Below, piece after piece: positions 41,372 through 50,670 of a DNA stretch of 64,000 bases. Position numbers and translations under genes: made by a program. Under the pieces are notes generated by a model, which made no database searches, was not told the origin of the DNA, and worked only from the letters and a program-made list of their open reading frames with translations. Position 1 is the first letter of the stretch; the number at the start of each line of letters is the position of its first letter. Location: positions 1-64,000 of the forward strand of contig JBJEPX010000061.1 in assembly GCA_051881455.1 (NCBI GenBank), written 5' to 3'. This DNA is from Fimenecus sp051881455. Its GTDB lineage: Bacteria > Bacillota > Clostridia > Oscillospirales > Acutalibacteraceae.

Positions 41372-42562
41372 ATGAAAAAGCTATTGTCCGTTGTAGTTGC
41401 ATTGGTAATATGTGCTGTCATGTTTTCTTTGGCTTCAAGGATAGATTTAGGGGAAAACACCAAGAGCAGCATAAAGGAAAACTTGCAGGATATTTTTTCC
41501 GGTGATAAGGTTGAAAGTACCACCGATGCATTTGATTTTCAGGCTGAATTCGGCGGTAAAACAATGTATTATTACAATAATCTTGATGAAAATCTCAAAG
41601 AACATTATCTTACGCTCTATGAGAGAGTAAAGAACTTTGAACCATACTGTAATTTAAAATTATCCCAAGACAATGCAGACAAGGTATATATGGCAATATA
41701 TTTTGATAACCCCGAGCTGTTCTGGATGGACGGTAATTATAAATACACTCAAACAAAAAGTTCCGTAAATATAACCCTTGAATATAAAAATACAAAGGAA
41801 GAGGCAGATGCGTTAACACTGTCTTTAAACAAAAAGGTAAATGAATTGATTGCGGAATCACAAAAGTATTCAACTGAGTATGAAAAGGAAAAGTTTTTTC
41901 ACGATTATATATGTTTGAATACGGTTTACGATGAATCAACTTTGGGCAATTTCGGAGGAACTGCTTATTATCCATTGCTTAACGGCAAAGCAATTTGCGA
42001 GGGCTATGCAAAGGCAATGCAGATTTTGCTTGACAGAGCGGGAATTGAGAATTATTTAATCGTGGGTGACGCAACAAGCGACGGATCGACAGAGGCTCAT
42101 ATGTGGAATATTGTAAATATCAACGGTAAAAATTATCATCTCGATGTTACTTGGGATGATTCTGATGATACCGATGAAATAAGTTATCTGTATTTCAATG
42201 TTACTGATGATGATATATTATATGACCATTCAAAGCTTGTACCTGAGAACAACAACTGTATTTATACAGACGACAATTATTTCGTAAAAAGTAATCGGTA
42301 TTTGTATTCGTTCAACGGTTATGATGAATTAACTACCGTGACTGCCGAGGCTCTGAAATCAGGCAGAAATTATATTGAATTCCGTTTCGACAAAAAATCG
42401 GATTATAACAGAGCCGTTTCTGTTTTGGAAAACGACAATAAGTTTTTTTCCTTTGTCCGTAATTCAGTTAAAAAGAGTGGGCGTAAGCTTGCAGTTAATA
42501 ATATTGAGTACATAAATGTTGATAACTTGAACTATATATGTTTGCTTTTTGTAGAGGAATGA
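41372..42562 (+). CDS. Exported transglutaminase-like protein
   Basis: 396 aa. An N-terminal membrane segment or signal (about 3-22) is followed by an extracytoplasmic domain. The transglutaminase-like Cys-His-Asp triad is visible: Cys in KAICEGYAKAMQILL (about residue 211), His in EAHMWNIV (about 247) and Asp in YHLDVTWDD (about 262). Such domains can act as proteases or crosslinkers, and the reaction here is unknown. It follows the LCP-like gene directly, so an envelope role is likely. Confidence 0.8.
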   Translation: MKKLLSVVVALVICAVMFSLASRIDLGENTKSSIKENLQDIFSGDKVESTTDAFDFQAEFGGKTMYYYNNLDENLKEHYLTLYERVKNFEPYCNLKLSQDNADKVYMAIYFDNPELFWMDGNYKYTQTKSSVNITLEYKNTKEEADALTLSLNKKVNELIAESQKYSTEYEKEKFFHDYICLNTVYDESTLGNFGGTAYYPLLNGKAICEGYAKAMQILLDRAGIENYLIVGDATSDGSTEAHMWNIVNINGKNYHLDVTWDDSDDTDEISYLYFNVTDDDILYDHSKLVPENNNCIYTDDNYFVKSNRYLYSFNGYDELTTVTAEALKSGRNYIEFRFDKKSDYNRAVSVLENDNKFFSFVRNSVKKSGRKLAVNNIEYINVDNLNYICLLFVEE

Positions 42563-42566
42563 TATT

Positions 42567-43130
42567 TTGGATAAAGAGAGAATTGAAAGAGCTTTCAGAG
42601 AGATTCTGATAGCAATAGGAGAAGATCCCGACCGCGAGGGTTTGGTTGAAACACCGAAGCGCGTTGCGAATATGTATGAGGAAATTTTTTCAGGGCTTTC
42701 TGAAAATCCCGAAAAGCACCTGAAAATGTTCCGTGAGGGACAAAGCGATGAAATCGTAATCGTCCGTGATATTCCGATGTATTCAATGTGTGAGCATCAT
42801 TTTTTACCTTTTGTGGGCAAAGCGCATATTGCATATATTCCCAATGACGAAGGGCTTGTTATCGGGCTTTCAAAGCTTGCAAGAATAGTTAATACATATG
42901 CACGCCGTCCGCAGTTGCAGGAGCGCCTTACAGCTCAGATTGCTGATTTTATTCAGAAGGAAATGGACCCGAGAGGTGTTGCGGTTGTTGTTGAGGCGGA
43001 GCACCTTTGTATGACTATGCGCGGAATAAGAGCTGCGGGTTCAAAAACGCAGACCTCTGCACTTCGCGGAATTATGAGAAAGGATGCACGGACAAGAGCC
43101 GAAGTAATGACTCTTTTGGGAATAAAATGA
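42567..43130 (+). CDS. folE: GTP cyclohydrolase I
   Basis: 187 aa from TTG 42567 (GAGGAATG upstream). It turns GTP into dihydroneopterin triphosphate, the first folate step. The zinc-binding CEHHFLPF, VIGLSKLARIVNTYARRPQLQERLT and HLCMTMRG motifs are complete. It is the first of four contiguous folate genes in which the first three junctions overlap or touch. Confidence 0.97.
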   Translation: MDKERIERAFREILIAIGEDPDREGLVETPKRVANMYEEIFSGLSENPEKHLKMFREGQSDEIVIVRDIPMYSMCEHHFLPFVGKAHIAYIPNDEGLVIGLSKLARIVNTYARRPQLQERLTAQIADFIQKEMDPRGVAVVVEAEHLCMTMRGIRAAGSKTQTSALRGIMRKDARTRAEVMTLLGIK

Positions 43131-43957
43131 GATTTTGCGGTAAAAATTTTAGTTTTGAACTAGGTAAAAAAACATATGTTATGGGTATTCTCAATGTAAC
43201 ACCCGATTCATTTTATGACGGCGGAAAATATAATTCGCCGTCCAGTGCTGTTGAGCACGCGCGACAAATGCTTCAAGACGGCGCAGACCTTATTGACATA
43301 GGCGCCCAATCCACACGCCCCGGTCATACACCTCTTTCCGCCGATGAGGAATTGGATATTATAAGACATTATCTTCCCTTTGTTTTTAATGAAACGGGTG
43401 CAGTTATTTCAGTTGATACCTTTTTTCCCGAGGTTGCCGAATATGCGCTAAACAACGGCGCATCAATTGTAAACGATGTGAGCGGTGTTTTTAAACCGGA
43501 AATGGCAAAAATCGTTACAAAGTATAATTGCGGCTGGATAATTATGCATACAGGCGGCGGAGACGCTTCAACGGTGCCCGAATATAAAAACGGAGTTACA
43601 AGCGATGTTATTGATTTCTTTGATAATATGCTTGAAAAGTGCGATGATTTCGGTATCTCACGCCAAAATATAATGCTCGATATGGGAATAGGCTTTGGTA
43701 AAACTTATGAGGATAATTTAGAACTCATTAGGAATGTAAATATACTGAAAAGAGGAGATTGCGGACTTTTAACGGCCCTTTCATCAAAAAGGGTAATCGG
43801 TACTGCAACGGGCGCGGATGGGTATGACCGTGTTTTCGGTACAATAGCGGCAGATGTTCTGGCTATTGCAGGCGGAACTGATATGATAAGAGTACATCAT
43901 GTTAAAGAAAGCGTACTGTCCGCAAAAATGGCTGATGCCGTAATGAGGAGTATATAA
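43127..43957 (+). CDS. folP: Dihydropteroate synthase
   Basis: 276 aa from ATG 43127, overlapping the folE stop (ATGA). It joins p-aminobenzoate to the pterin diphosphate. Signatures are MGILNVTPDSFYDGGKY, DIGAQSTRPG, and VNDVSGV. The later MIMHTGGG-like loop and SSKRVIG are also present. It is the target of sulfonamides in this pathway. Confidence 0.96.
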   Translation: MRFCGKNFSFELGKKTYVMGILNVTPDSFYDGGKYNSPSSAVEHARQMLQDGADLIDIGAQSTRPGHTPLSADEELDIIRHYLPFVFNETGAVISVDTFFPEVAEYALNNGASIVNDVSGVFKPEMAKIVTKYNCGWIIMHTGGGDASTVPEYKNGVTSDVIDFFDNMLEKCDDFGISRQNIMLDMGIGFGKTYEDNLELIRNVNILKRGDCGLLTALSSKRVIGTATGADGYDRVFGTIAADVLAIAGGTDMIRVHHVKESVLSAKMADAVMRSI

Positions 43958-44319
43958 TGGATAAAATTATAGTTAAGGGATTGGAACTTTTTTGTTATCA
44001 CGGAGTTAATCCCGAAGAGAAAACAGACGGTCAGCCTTTTGTTTTTGATATTGAAGCCGATGTTTCGCTGGCTGTACCGTGCCGAACGGATTGCGTTGAC
44101 GATACGGTAAGCTATGCTAAAATAATAAAAACAGTCCGTCGTGTGGCACAAAGCGAAAAAAACGATTTGCTTGAAAGAGTAAGCCAGCGCGTTGCTGACG
44201 CATTGTTTGATGAATTTGAAAAGATTTCCGCATTAAAAATTACCCTTAAAAAACCGCAAGCGCCTATAAACGCTGATTTTGATTATGTTGCGGTGCAGAT
44301 TGAGAGGACGCGCCAATGA
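43957..44319 (+). CDS. folB: Dihydroneopterin aldolase
   Basis: 120 aa. It cleaves dihydroneopterin to the hydroxymethyl pterin. The segments LELFCYHGVNPEEKTDGQPFVF, DDTVSYAKI and LKKPQAPINADFDYVAV are characteristic. The first base of its ATG is the last base of the folP stop, and it overlaps folK by 4. Confidence 0.95.
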   Translation: MDKIIVKGLELFCYHGVNPEEKTDGQPFVFDIEADVSLAVPCRTDCVDDTVSYAKIIKTVRRVAQSEKNDLLERVSQRVADALFDEFEKISALKITLKKPQAPINADFDYVAVQIERTRQ

Positions 44320-44819
44320 ATAAAGCGTATTTGGGAATCGGTACAAATATAGGTGACCGAATGGAAAATCTTCAAAAGTCGATTGATTCCTTAAATCTGC
44401 TTCCCCTTACAAAAGTTTCCGCAATATCAAATATTTATGAAACCGCCCCCGTAGGCTACGATGGACAGGACGATTTTTTGAATATTGCCGTAGAGGTTGA
44501 AACAGATTTACCTGCCGAGAGCCTTCTCGGCGCCGCTTTGGGCATTGAAGCCGGTATTGGCAGGGTGAGAACAGTAAAAAACGGTCCCAGGGTTATTGAT
44601 ATTGACCTTTTGCTTTATGAAAACGAGGAATTCAATACCCCTACATTAACTCTTCCTCATCCGAGAATGTTTGAGCGTGGATTTGTTTTAATTCCTTTGC
44701 TCGATATTGATTTTAATAATTCTCTCTTCGACAGAGAAAAAATTAAAAATTCCGTAAAATCTCACGGAGTAAGGCTTTTTGCCGATAAAAGCGCATTGAA
44801 AATTCAGAATAAACGGTGA
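44316..44819 (+). CDS. folK: Hydroxymethyl-dihydropterin pyrophosphokinase
   Basis: 167 aa. It transfers pyrophosphate from ATP to the pterin, giving the FolP substrate. The family signature RVIDIDLLLYENEEF with LPHPRMFERGFVLIPL is clear, and the N-terminal AYLGIGTNIGDRMENL is typical. It completes folE-folP-folB-folK. Confidence 0.96.
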   Translation: MNKAYLGIGTNIGDRMENLQKSIDSLNLLPLTKVSAISNIYETAPVGYDGQDDFLNIAVEVETDLPAESLLGAALGIEAGIGRVRTVKNGPRVIDIDLLLYENEEFNTPTLTLPHPRMFERGFVLIPLLDIDFNNSLFDREKIKNSVKSHGVRLFADKSALKIQNKR

Positions 44820-44822
44820 TTT

Positions 44823-45698
44823 ATGTATTACATAATAATGGATCTTGAGTGGAATAACTCTTATGTGAAATCAACACAAAAATTTATAAATGAGATAATA
44901 GAAATAGGCGCGGTAAAGCTTAACGATAAGCTTGAAACCGTAGATACATTTTCTGAGTTGATAAAACCTGTTATTTCAAAAAAACTGCGTTCCCGCATTA
45001 AAAATCTTACCCATATTACAAATGATGACATAAAGGGAGGAAAACCGTTTTCCGCCGTTATGACAGATTTTGAAAATTGGGTGGGTGATGACGCAGTAAT
45101 AATGACCTGGGGCGATACGGATATAAGAACATTGCTCAGCAATTATAAAATGTTCCTTCAAAAAAGCAGTATCGGTTTTATAAAGAAATATGTTGATTTG
45201 CAAAAATACTGTCAATGTTTTATTGAGATGGAGAACGTTCAGCAGGCGGGGCTTTCTTATGCCGCACAATGTCTTGAAATTGATACTGAAAGCTTTCCTC
45301 ACCACAGAGCGCTTGACGACAGTTTGTTGAGTGCGGAATGTCTAAAAAAAGTATTCGACACTGAAAAACTCAGTACTCATATTGTGAATTGTGACAGTGA
45401 TTTCTATGCACGCCTTGCTTTCCGCCCTTATGTTATTAAAGATAAAAATGACCCGCTCATTGATAAAAGTATGTTCAACTGCTTTTGCGATATTTGCGGC
45501 GGCAAGGTGGAAACTCTGAAAAACTGGAAATTTACCAATCAGTCATTCAGAGGAGTTTTTTTCTGCGAACACTGTAACCGTGAATTTCGCGTTAATCTCC
45601 GCATAAAGAAGTTTTATGACAGACTTGATGTTAAACGCAATTATTCGGAAATTATACGAACACCCGCCGAAACTCCTATTGAGGAGAATAATGAATAA
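44823..45698 (+). CDS. DEDDh-type 3'-5' exonuclease with C-terminal zinc ribbon
   Basis: 291 aa. The N-terminal exonuclease fold shows Exo I DLEWNNS (Asp, Glu), Exo II TWGDTDIRTLL (Asp) and Exo III HHRALDDSL (His, Asp), the DEDDh set. After residue 210 a zinc ribbon follows (CDICGGKVETL ... CEHCNREF). This two-part layout resembles KapD/sporulation-inhibitor-like exonucleases, but I do not assign a substrate. It lies 3 bases after folK. A terminator follows. Confidence 0.85.
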   Translation: MYYIIMDLEWNNSYVKSTQKFINEIIEIGAVKLNDKLETVDTFSELIKPVISKKLRSRIKNLTHITNDDIKGGKPFSAVMTDFENWVGDDAVIMTWGDTDIRTLLSNYKMFLQKSSIGFIKKYVDLQKYCQCFIEMENVQQAGLSYAAQCLEIDTESFPHHRALDDSLLSAECLKKVFDTEKLSTHIVNCDSDFYARLAFRPYVIKDKNDPLIDKSMFNCFCDICGGKVETLKNWKFTNQSFRGVFFCEHCNREFRVNLRIKKFYDRLDVKRNYSEIIRTPAETPIEENNE

Positions 45699-45710
45699 TA
45701 AGTAAAAAGT

Positions 45711-45747
45711 AACCCCGTTCCGTATGTTTACAGAACGGGGATTTCTT
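45711..45747. terminator. Bidirectional terminator between the exonuclease gene and serA
   Basis: CCCCGTTC pairs perfectly with GAACGGGG around a 12-nt loop, with modest T-rich tracts on both sides. Confidence 0.78.
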
Positions 45748-45766
45748 ATAACTTTACTTTCAGAGA

Positions 45767-46930
45767 TTATTTAATAACTCTTACTCTGATAACAGACTGA
45801 ATATCGGTAACTGCCTTGATAGCCTCATCCGAAACATCGGTATCGGTATCAATCATAGTGTAGGCGTATTCGCCCTTTGATTTATTAACCATATTGTCAA
45901 TGTTAACATTTCCCGAAGCAAGAGTAGATGTGATGCTGCTTACTATTCCCGCCACATTTTTATGGATAATCGTCATTCTGTGCTTACCGTTTCTTGCAAC
46001 GGAAACTGCGGGCAGGTTAACTGAGTTTGTGATATTACCGTTTTCAAGGTAATCTGCAACCTGATTAACAGCCATGACTGCACAGTTATCTTCTGATTCG
46101 GGAGTGGAAGCGCCGAGGTGAGGGATAGAGATAACGCCCGTTGCGCCGATAAGAGCGTCATTGGGGAAATCTGTAATATATGCCGCAACCTTACCGTTTT
46201 CAAGTGCTTCAATAATGTCGTTTGTATCAACAAGCTCACCGCGGGCAAAGTTGAGAATTCTAACATTGTCCTTCATAACCGCGATGCTTGATTTGCTTAC
46301 AAGTCCCTTTGTATCAGCGTTAAGAGGAAGATGTAAGGTAATATAATCGGATTTTGTGAAAATATCGTTAATGTCAGCAGTAACAGTTACGCCTGCGTTA
46401 AGTGAAGCTTTGCCTTTTTCCGAGAGGAAGGGGTCATAACCGATAACCTTCATTCCCAAGGTTAAAGCCGCGTTGGCAACAAGTATGCCGATTGCACCAA
46501 GTCCCACAACACCCAAGGTTTTTCCGAGAATTTCGGGGCCTGCAAAAGCGCTTTTGCCTTTTTCAACATCTTTGGGAACAGTGTCGCCGTTACCTTTTAA
46601 AGTTTTTGCCCAGTCAATAGCAGGAACAATCTTTCTCGATGTGAGCAAAAGACCCGCAATAACAAGCTCCTTAACGGCATTTGCATTTGCGCCGGGAGTG
46701 TTGAAAACAACAATGCCTTCTTCACTGCAGCGGTCAATGGGAATATTGTTTACTCCTGCGCCTGCTCTTGCAATGGCAAGTGTGTTTTCAGCAAATTCCA
46801 TATCGTGCATTGCGGCGGAACGAACGAGTATTGCGTCGGGATTTGCAATTTCCGTTGCACAGTTGTATTCGTTACTGAAATTACAAAGACCTGCTTCTGA
46901 AATTTTATTGAGTGTAAGAATATTGTACAT
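45767..46930 (-). CDS. serA: D-3-phosphoglycerate dehydrogenase
   Basis: 387 aa. It oxidises 3-phosphoglycerate with NAD, the first serine step. The substrate domain has RAGAGVNNIPID. The NAD loop is VVGLGAIGILVANAA, the catalytic Arg/Glu/His set includes FARGELVDT and IPHLGASTPESE. A C-terminal ACT domain (about 318-387) probably senses serine. It lies 12 bases downstream of serC on the minus strand, forming a serC-serA unit. Confidence 0.96.
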   Translation of the reverse strand: MYNILTLNKISEAGLCNFSNEYNCATEIANPDAILVRSAAMHDMEFAENTLAIARAGAGVNNIPIDRCSEEGIVVFNTPGANANAVKELVIAGLLLTSRKIVPAIDWAKTLKGNGDTVPKDVEKGKSAFAGPEILGKTLGVVGLGAIGILVANAALTLGMKVIGYDPFLSEKGKASLNAGVTVTADINDIFTKSDYITLHLPLNADTKGLVSKSSIAVMKDNVRILNFARGELVDTNDIIEALENGKVAAYITDFPNDALIGATGVISIPHLGASTPESEDNCAVMAVNQVADYLENGNITNSVNLPAVSVARNGKHRMTIIHKNVAGIVSSITSTLASGNVNIDNMVNKSKGEYAYTMIDTDTDVSDEAIKAVTDIQSVIRVRVIK

Positions 46931-46942
46931 TTCGCTTTCTCC

Positions 46943-48025
46943 TTATGAATTTGCCTTTTCAAATTCTTCCATAAACTTAACAAGCTTTTCGACACCCTCA
47001 ACAGGCATTGCATTGTAGATGGAAGCTCTCATACCGCCGACGGAACGGTGTCCCTTAATGTTAACAAGTCCTGCTTCGGTGGCTTCTTTGATAAATTTTG
47101 CGTTAAGTTCTTCGGAATCTGTTACAAAAGGAACATTCATAAGTGAACGGTCTTTCGGAACAACAGTACCTTTGAACATTTTTGAATTGTCAAGGAAATC
47201 GTAAAGCAGCTTTGCTTTCTTTTCGTTTCTCTCTTTCATTGCTTCAAGTCCGCCTAAATCTTTGAGCCATTCAAGAACAAGTTTGCAAATGTAGATTGTG
47301 TAGCAGGGGGGAGTGTTGTAGAGAGAATCGTTATCTGCCATAATCTTATAATCAAGCATAGTGGGTGTCATTTCTCTTGCATTACCGAGTAAATCTTCAC
47401 GGATAATGCATATTGTAAGACCTGCGGGAGCAACATTTTTCTGTGCACCGCCGTAGAGCATACCGAACTTTGAAACATCAATAGGCTCTGAAAGGAAACA
47501 GGAAGAAATATCTGCAATAAGCGGAACATCTCCCGTATCAGGTAAATCACGGATAATGTTTCCGTGAACGGTTTCGTTCATGCAGATATAGAAATAGTCT
47601 GCATCGGGACGAAATTCGCTTTTGTCCATTTCGGGAACGCATGAAAAGTTTTGTTCTTTTGATGTAGCGACAATTTTAACATCACCGTATTTTGTTGCTT
47701 CTTTGTATGCTTTATTTGACCACTGACCTGAAACAACATAGTCAGCCTTACCGCTGCCGTTCATAAAGTTCAAGGGAATTGCCGCAAACTGTGTTGAAGC
47801 ACCGCCCTGTAAAAACAGCACCTTATAATTATCGGGAATATTCATAAGCTCACGAAGAAGAGCCTCGGCATCCTTGATAATCTTATCATATACCTTGGAA
47901 CGGTGGCTCATTTCCATAACGGACTGACCGCTGCCTTCGTAATCAAGCATTTCAGCCGCCGCTTTTTTAAGAACTTCTTCGGGGAGCATTGAAGGACCCG
48001 CAGAAAAATTGTAAACTCTTGCCAT
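46943..48025 (-). CDS. serC: Phosphoserine aminotransferase
   Basis: 360 aa, a PLP enzyme making phosphoserine. The N-terminal VYNFSAGPSMLPEEVL and MEMSHRSKVYD are diagnostic. The PLP Lys is in GMLYGGAQKNVAPAGLT (about residue 200), and the end has HRSVGGMRASIYNAMP. Its own promoter lies about 70 nt upstream. The third enzyme, phosphoserine phosphatase, is not next to it, although a HAD-IB-like phosphatase sits at 4.6 kb. Confidence 0.97.
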   Translation of the reverse strand: MARVYNFSAGPSMLPEEVLKKAAAEMLDYEGSGQSVMEMSHRSKVYDKIIKDAEALLRELMNIPDNYKVLFLQGGASTQFAAIPLNFMNGSGKADYVVSGQWSNKAYKEATKYGDVKIVATSKEQNFSCVPEMDKSEFRPDADYFYICMNETVHGNIIRDLPDTGDVPLIADISSCFLSEPIDVSKFGMLYGGAQKNVAPAGLTICIIREDLLGNAREMTPTMLDYKIMADNDSLYNTPPCYTIYICKLVLEWLKDLGGLEAMKERNEKKAKLLYDFLDNSKMFKGTVVPKDRSLMNVPFVTDSEELNAKFIKEATEAGLVNIKGHRSVGGMRASIYNAMPVEGVEKLVKFMEEFEKANS

Positions 48026-48093
48026 TTGATATTACCTCCAAAAAATACACATAGCGTAATCCATAATATGTTTTTTGATTGCGCATTGTTGAC

Positions 48094-48123
48094 ATTATAT
48101 CAAAATAATAATCTGAAAGTCAA
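48094..48123 (-). promoter_or_regulatory. Promoter of serC-serA
   Basis: On the minus strand, TTGACT (48123-48118), an 18-nt spacer and perfect TATAAT (48099-48094). The 281-bp gap between serC and lon holds this promoter and the lon promoter and no further gene that I can see. Confidence 0.75.
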
Positions 48124-48243
48124 CAAATTGACAAACATTTAACAAAGATTTTGCCATTTTCCATATTTTATACAAGAAAATTGTGCGAAAAATTAACAAA
48201 GTCGGGGTAATATACAAAAATTCAAAAAAATTCCTGCTAATTC

Positions 48244-48272
48244 TTGCAGTAAAAGATGTTTTATTATATAAT
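48244..48272 (+). promoter_or_regulatory. Promoter of lon
   Basis: TTGCAG (48244-48249), a 17-nt spacer and perfect TATAAT (48267-48272). Confidence 0.78.
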
Positions 48273-48306
48273 ATAAACTCAAATAACAGGAGTGATTTAA
48301 ACAATA

Positions 48307-50658
48307 ATGGAAAACACCAAAAGTATTTTAAATGATTTTAACGAAAAATCCTTTTCAATGCCCATGGTTGCATTGAGAGGGCTTGTAATATTTCCCGAAA
48401 TGACTTTGCATTTTGACGTGGGCAGAGTAAAGTCGGTGCGTGCAGTCAAGGCTGCTATGGAACAGAAAACCAATATTTTCCTTGCCGCACAGATGGATAT
48501 GGAGTGCGAAGACCCAAGATATAACGATATGTATGAAGCAGGCGTTGTCTGTGAGATAAAACAAGTAGTAAAACTTCCGGGAACAGACACTCTGCGCGTT
48601 GTGGTTTACGGTCTTTACCGTGCGGAGCTTTTGCATATAAATTCGGCAAATCCGTATCTTTCCGCCGTTGTGCACCGTGTTGAAACTGAGAAGGTTGAAT
48701 CAGGTAAACTGATGTATGAGCAAGCGCTCGTACGCCGCCTTACAAGCATTTTTGAGGATTACGCATATTTTATACCGAAGCTTCCGCCCGATGTTGTAAT
48801 AGGCGTGTCCGTTCGTAAAGAAACTGCTGAGCTTACGGATTATATACTTTCGAATATTCCTTTGGATTACGCAGTAAAGCAGTCACTGCTCGAAGAGCTT
48901 AATCCCTTGGAAAGAGCCGAGCGACTTTGCGTTATTTTAGCAAAGGAGATTGAACTTTTGACAATTGAAGAAGAAATCAATGAAAAAGTTCAGGAGCAGA
49001 TGGACGAAAACCAGAGGGATTATTATCTTCGCGAGCAGATAAAAGCAATTTCCGAGGAACTTAATGAGGGCGACAGCGCTTTATCCGAGGCAGAGGAGTA
49101 CCGCGAAAAAATCAGAGCAATCGGTTTTGCAGAGGATATTGAGAAAAAACTGTTAAAAGAGTGCGACAGAATGGCCAAAATGCAGTCGTCAAGTCCCGAA
49201 TCTGCTGTAATACGCAATTATCTTGATAAAATTACTTCCCTTCCGTGGAATACTTTTACAGAGGATAATCTTGACATTGCAAAAGCTGCAGAAATACTTG
49301 ATGAGGACCATTACGGTCTTAATGATGTTAAAGAGCGCATTGTGGAATTTCTTGCCGTACGCAAAATTAACCCCGATGTCCGCGGTCAGATAATTTGTCT
49401 TGCAGGACCTCCCGGAGTGGGTAAAACTTCGATTGCCAAGTCATTAGCTCGCGCCATGGGTAGAAACTATGCTCGCATTTCTTTGGGCGGTGTCCGTGAT
49501 GAGGCAGATATAAGAGGCCACAGGAAAACATATATCGGCTCAATGCCGGGAAGAATAATTGAAGCTATCGAGTCTGCCAAAAGCTCAAATCCGCTTATTC
49601 TTCTTGACGAGGTGGACAAGCTTGGCATTGACCACAGAGGAGACCCGTCTTCTGCATTGCTTGAAGTTCTGGACGGTGAGCAAAATAGTGCTTTTATTGA
49701 CCACTATCTTGAAATTCCTTATGATTTAAGCAAGGTTTTGTTTATTACAACAGCCAACGATAAAAGCTCTATTCCTGCTCCGCTTCTCGACAGGATGGAA
49801 ATTATTGATTTGCCGGGCTATACCTATGAGGAAAAATTCAATATCGCCAAAAAGCACCTTGTGCCTAAACAGCTTAAAGAAAACGGACTGAAAAAGTCTT
49901 ATGTTAAAATCACCGATAAAGCATTAAAAGGGATTATCAGCGGCTATACAAAGGAAGCAGGTGTCCGTGTTCTTGAAAGAACAATCGCATCAGTTTTCAG
50001 AAAAATTGCCGTTGAATATGCAAAGGGCTTTGACGGAAAAATAACAGTAAAGGATACGGAGCTTCAAAAGTATCTCGGTCCCGTAAAATTTAAACCCGAC
50101 GATGTTTTAAAGGCTGACAGAACAGGCGTTGTAAACGGACTTGCATATACCTCGGTAGGCGGCACAATGCTTACAGTTGAGGTTGCCGTTATGGATGGAA
50201 CAGGTAAGTTGGAACTTACAGGTTCATTGGGCGATGTTATCAAAGAATCCGCAAAGGCGGCTGTAAGCTATATTCGCACAAATGCCGAAAAATATCGTAT
50301 AGATAAAGATTTCTATCAAAATAAGGATATACATATTCACTTCCCCGAGGGCGCTGTACCAAAGGACGGACCATCTGCGGGCGTCACAATTTTTACTGCC
50401 CTTGTTTCCGCTTTGTCAGGATGTAAGGTAAAAGCAGATGTGGCAATGACGGGTGAAATTACAATTACAGGCAGAGTTTTGCCCATAGGCGGTTTGCGTG
50501 AAAAAACAATGGCGGCTTATGTTGAGGGAATAAAAACCGTTATTGTTCCCGAAGCTAACCGCAGTGACCTTGAAAAAATTGACGAAAAGGTAAAAGAAAA
50601 GATAAATTTTGTTTTCGCTCAAACAGGCGACGATGTTTTGAAAACAGCTTTGGTATGA
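48307..50658 (+). CDS. lon: Lon protease
   Basis: 783 aa, full Lon length. The N-terminal substrate domain (about 15-205) starts MPMVALRGLVIFPEM. The AAA+ module has Walker A CLAGPPGVGKTSIAK near residue 360 and Walker B PLILLDEVDK. The C-terminal serine protease has the Ser-Lys dyad in PKDGPSAGVT and GGLREKTMAAY. Lon degrades misfolded and regulatory proteins. The AGGAG site is 14 nt from the ATG, unusually far, with no better start codon nearby. It is followed by engB, the usual Firmicutes order. Confidence 0.96.
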   Translation: MENTKSILNDFNEKSFSMPMVALRGLVIFPEMTLHFDVGRVKSVRAVKAAMEQKTNIFLAAQMDMECEDPRYNDMYEAGVVCEIKQVVKLPGTDTLRVVVYGLYRAELLHINSANPYLSAVVHRVETEKVESGKLMYEQALVRRLTSIFEDYAYFIPKLPPDVVIGVSVRKETAELTDYILSNIPLDYAVKQSLLEELNPLERAERLCVILAKEIELLTIEEEINEKVQEQMDENQRDYYLREQIKAISEELNEGDSALSEAEEYREKIRAIGFAEDIEKKLLKECDRMAKMQSSSPESAVIRNYLDKITSLPWNTFTEDNLDIAKAAEILDEDHYGLNDVKERIVEFLAVRKINPDVRGQIICLAGPPGVGKTSIAKSLARAMGRNYARISLGGVRDEADIRGHRKTYIGSMPGRIIEAIESAKSSNPLILLDEVDKLGIDHRGDPSSALLEVLDGEQNSAFIDHYLEIPYDLSKVLFITTANDKSSIPAPLLDRMEIIDLPGYTYEEKFNIAKKHLVPKQLKENGLKKSYVKITDKALKGIISGYTKEAGVRVLERTIASVFRKIAVEYAKGFDGKITVKDTELQKYLGPVKFKPDDVLKADRTGVVNGLAYTSVGGTMLTVEVAVMDGTGKLELTGSLGDVIKESAKAAVSYIRTNAEKYRIDKDFYQNKDIHIHFPEGAVPKDGPSAGVTIFTALVSALSGCKVKADVAMTGEITITGRVLPIGGLREKTMAAYVEGIKTVIVPEANRSDLEKIDEKVKEKINFVFAQTGDDVLKTALV

Positions 50659-50670
50659 TTTGAGGTAATT

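Noticed and set aside
46473..47018. 181-aa plus-strand frame across serA and serC
   Set aside because: Antisense to two intact serine-pathway genes, with low-complexity composition.
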